The position numbers and the translations under genes were made by a program. The notes beneath the pieces are model-generated. The model saw nothing but the letters and a program-made list of their open reading frames with translations. It was not told the DNA's origin and did not search any database. Below, piece after piece: positions 63,991-64,000 of a stretch of 64,000 nucleotides of DNA. The number at the start of each line of letters is the position of its first letter. Within the stretch, counting starts at the first letter, position 1. The stretch lies in contig CAWAKJ010000007.1 of the NCBI GenBank assembly GCA_963782595.1, positions 865,014 through 929,013 of the forward strand. Reading direction: 5' to 3'. Source of the stretch: JAMQPK01 sp963782595. Its GTDB lineage: Bacteria > Acidobacteriota > Vicinamibacteria > Vicinamibacterales > JAMQPK01.

Positions 63991-64000
63991 TCAGTGCGAT

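Overview
The window is GC-rich bacterial DNA with the gene content of an Acidobacteriota genome, most likely class Vicinamibacteria. The placement rests on four acidobacterial duplicated orphan permeases (ADOP, one only partial), an acidobacterial-type VWFA protein, an Oar-like carboxypeptidase-regulatory/TonB protein, a Pkn-type kinase fused to a TolB/PD40-like propeller, a PadR-ADOP pair, a PEP-CTERM protein and several ECF sigma factors. No rRNA, tRNA, CRISPR array, phage or recognisable insertion sequence was seen. The assignment is from recognised protein families only; no search was run.

Layout. 1-2.7 kb: the end of one ADOP permease, a complete ADOP gene and a duplicated ADOP tail. 3-8 kb: an APH-like phosphotransferase, an FGE-fold protein, a 37-residue lysine-rich protein, a phytase-like esterase, and an ECF sigma factor with an NTF2-like lipoprotein. 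8-20 kb: a PadR-ADOP operon with a clear promoter/operator, a secreted glucanase-fold protein, three tandem epoxide hydrolases, another ADOP, TerC and a VWFA protein. 20-26.4 kb: a His-rich secreted protein and a CusCBA/CzcCBA-like efflux system. 26.4-32.4 kb: secreted proteins, a CsgG-like protein, and a start/stop-overlapped sigma factor / anti-sigma factor / subtilisin-like protease operon. 32.4-37.8 kb: PEP-CTERM protein, Oar-like receptor and GH15 hydrolase. 37.8-45.1 kb: an RND drug-efflux operon with a broken inner-membrane pump, coupled to an LDH-like enzyme and a secreted repeat protein. 45.3-50.6 kb: zinc-binding protein, oxalate decarboxylase, phosphatase, pgm, tal and a gnd'-'zwf deletion scar. 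50.7-54.4 kb: monooxygenase, LtrA, OB-fold protein, response regulator and small ORFs. 54.4-60.8 kb: two adjacent ECF modules built around STN domains, one of FecI-FecR-FecA type. 61.3-64 kb: a kinase-propeller gene.

How the genes work together. The main themes are envelope signalling (four ECF sigma factors, three with a candidate membrane regulator), efflux (ADOP, HME-type RND, HAE-1-type RND) and carbohydrate metabolism (GH15, pgm, tal, with the gnd and zwf genes expected beside tal nearly deleted).

At least seven long genes are interrupted by frameshifts or stops. Either these are pseudogenes or the consensus carries indel errors; the lesions are very uneven between genes. Two complete genes are flanked by direct repeats that duplicate the 3' end of a neighbouring gene (72-2633 and 32391-33263). 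Four spacers carry short degenerate 7-8-bp tandem repeats with different units.
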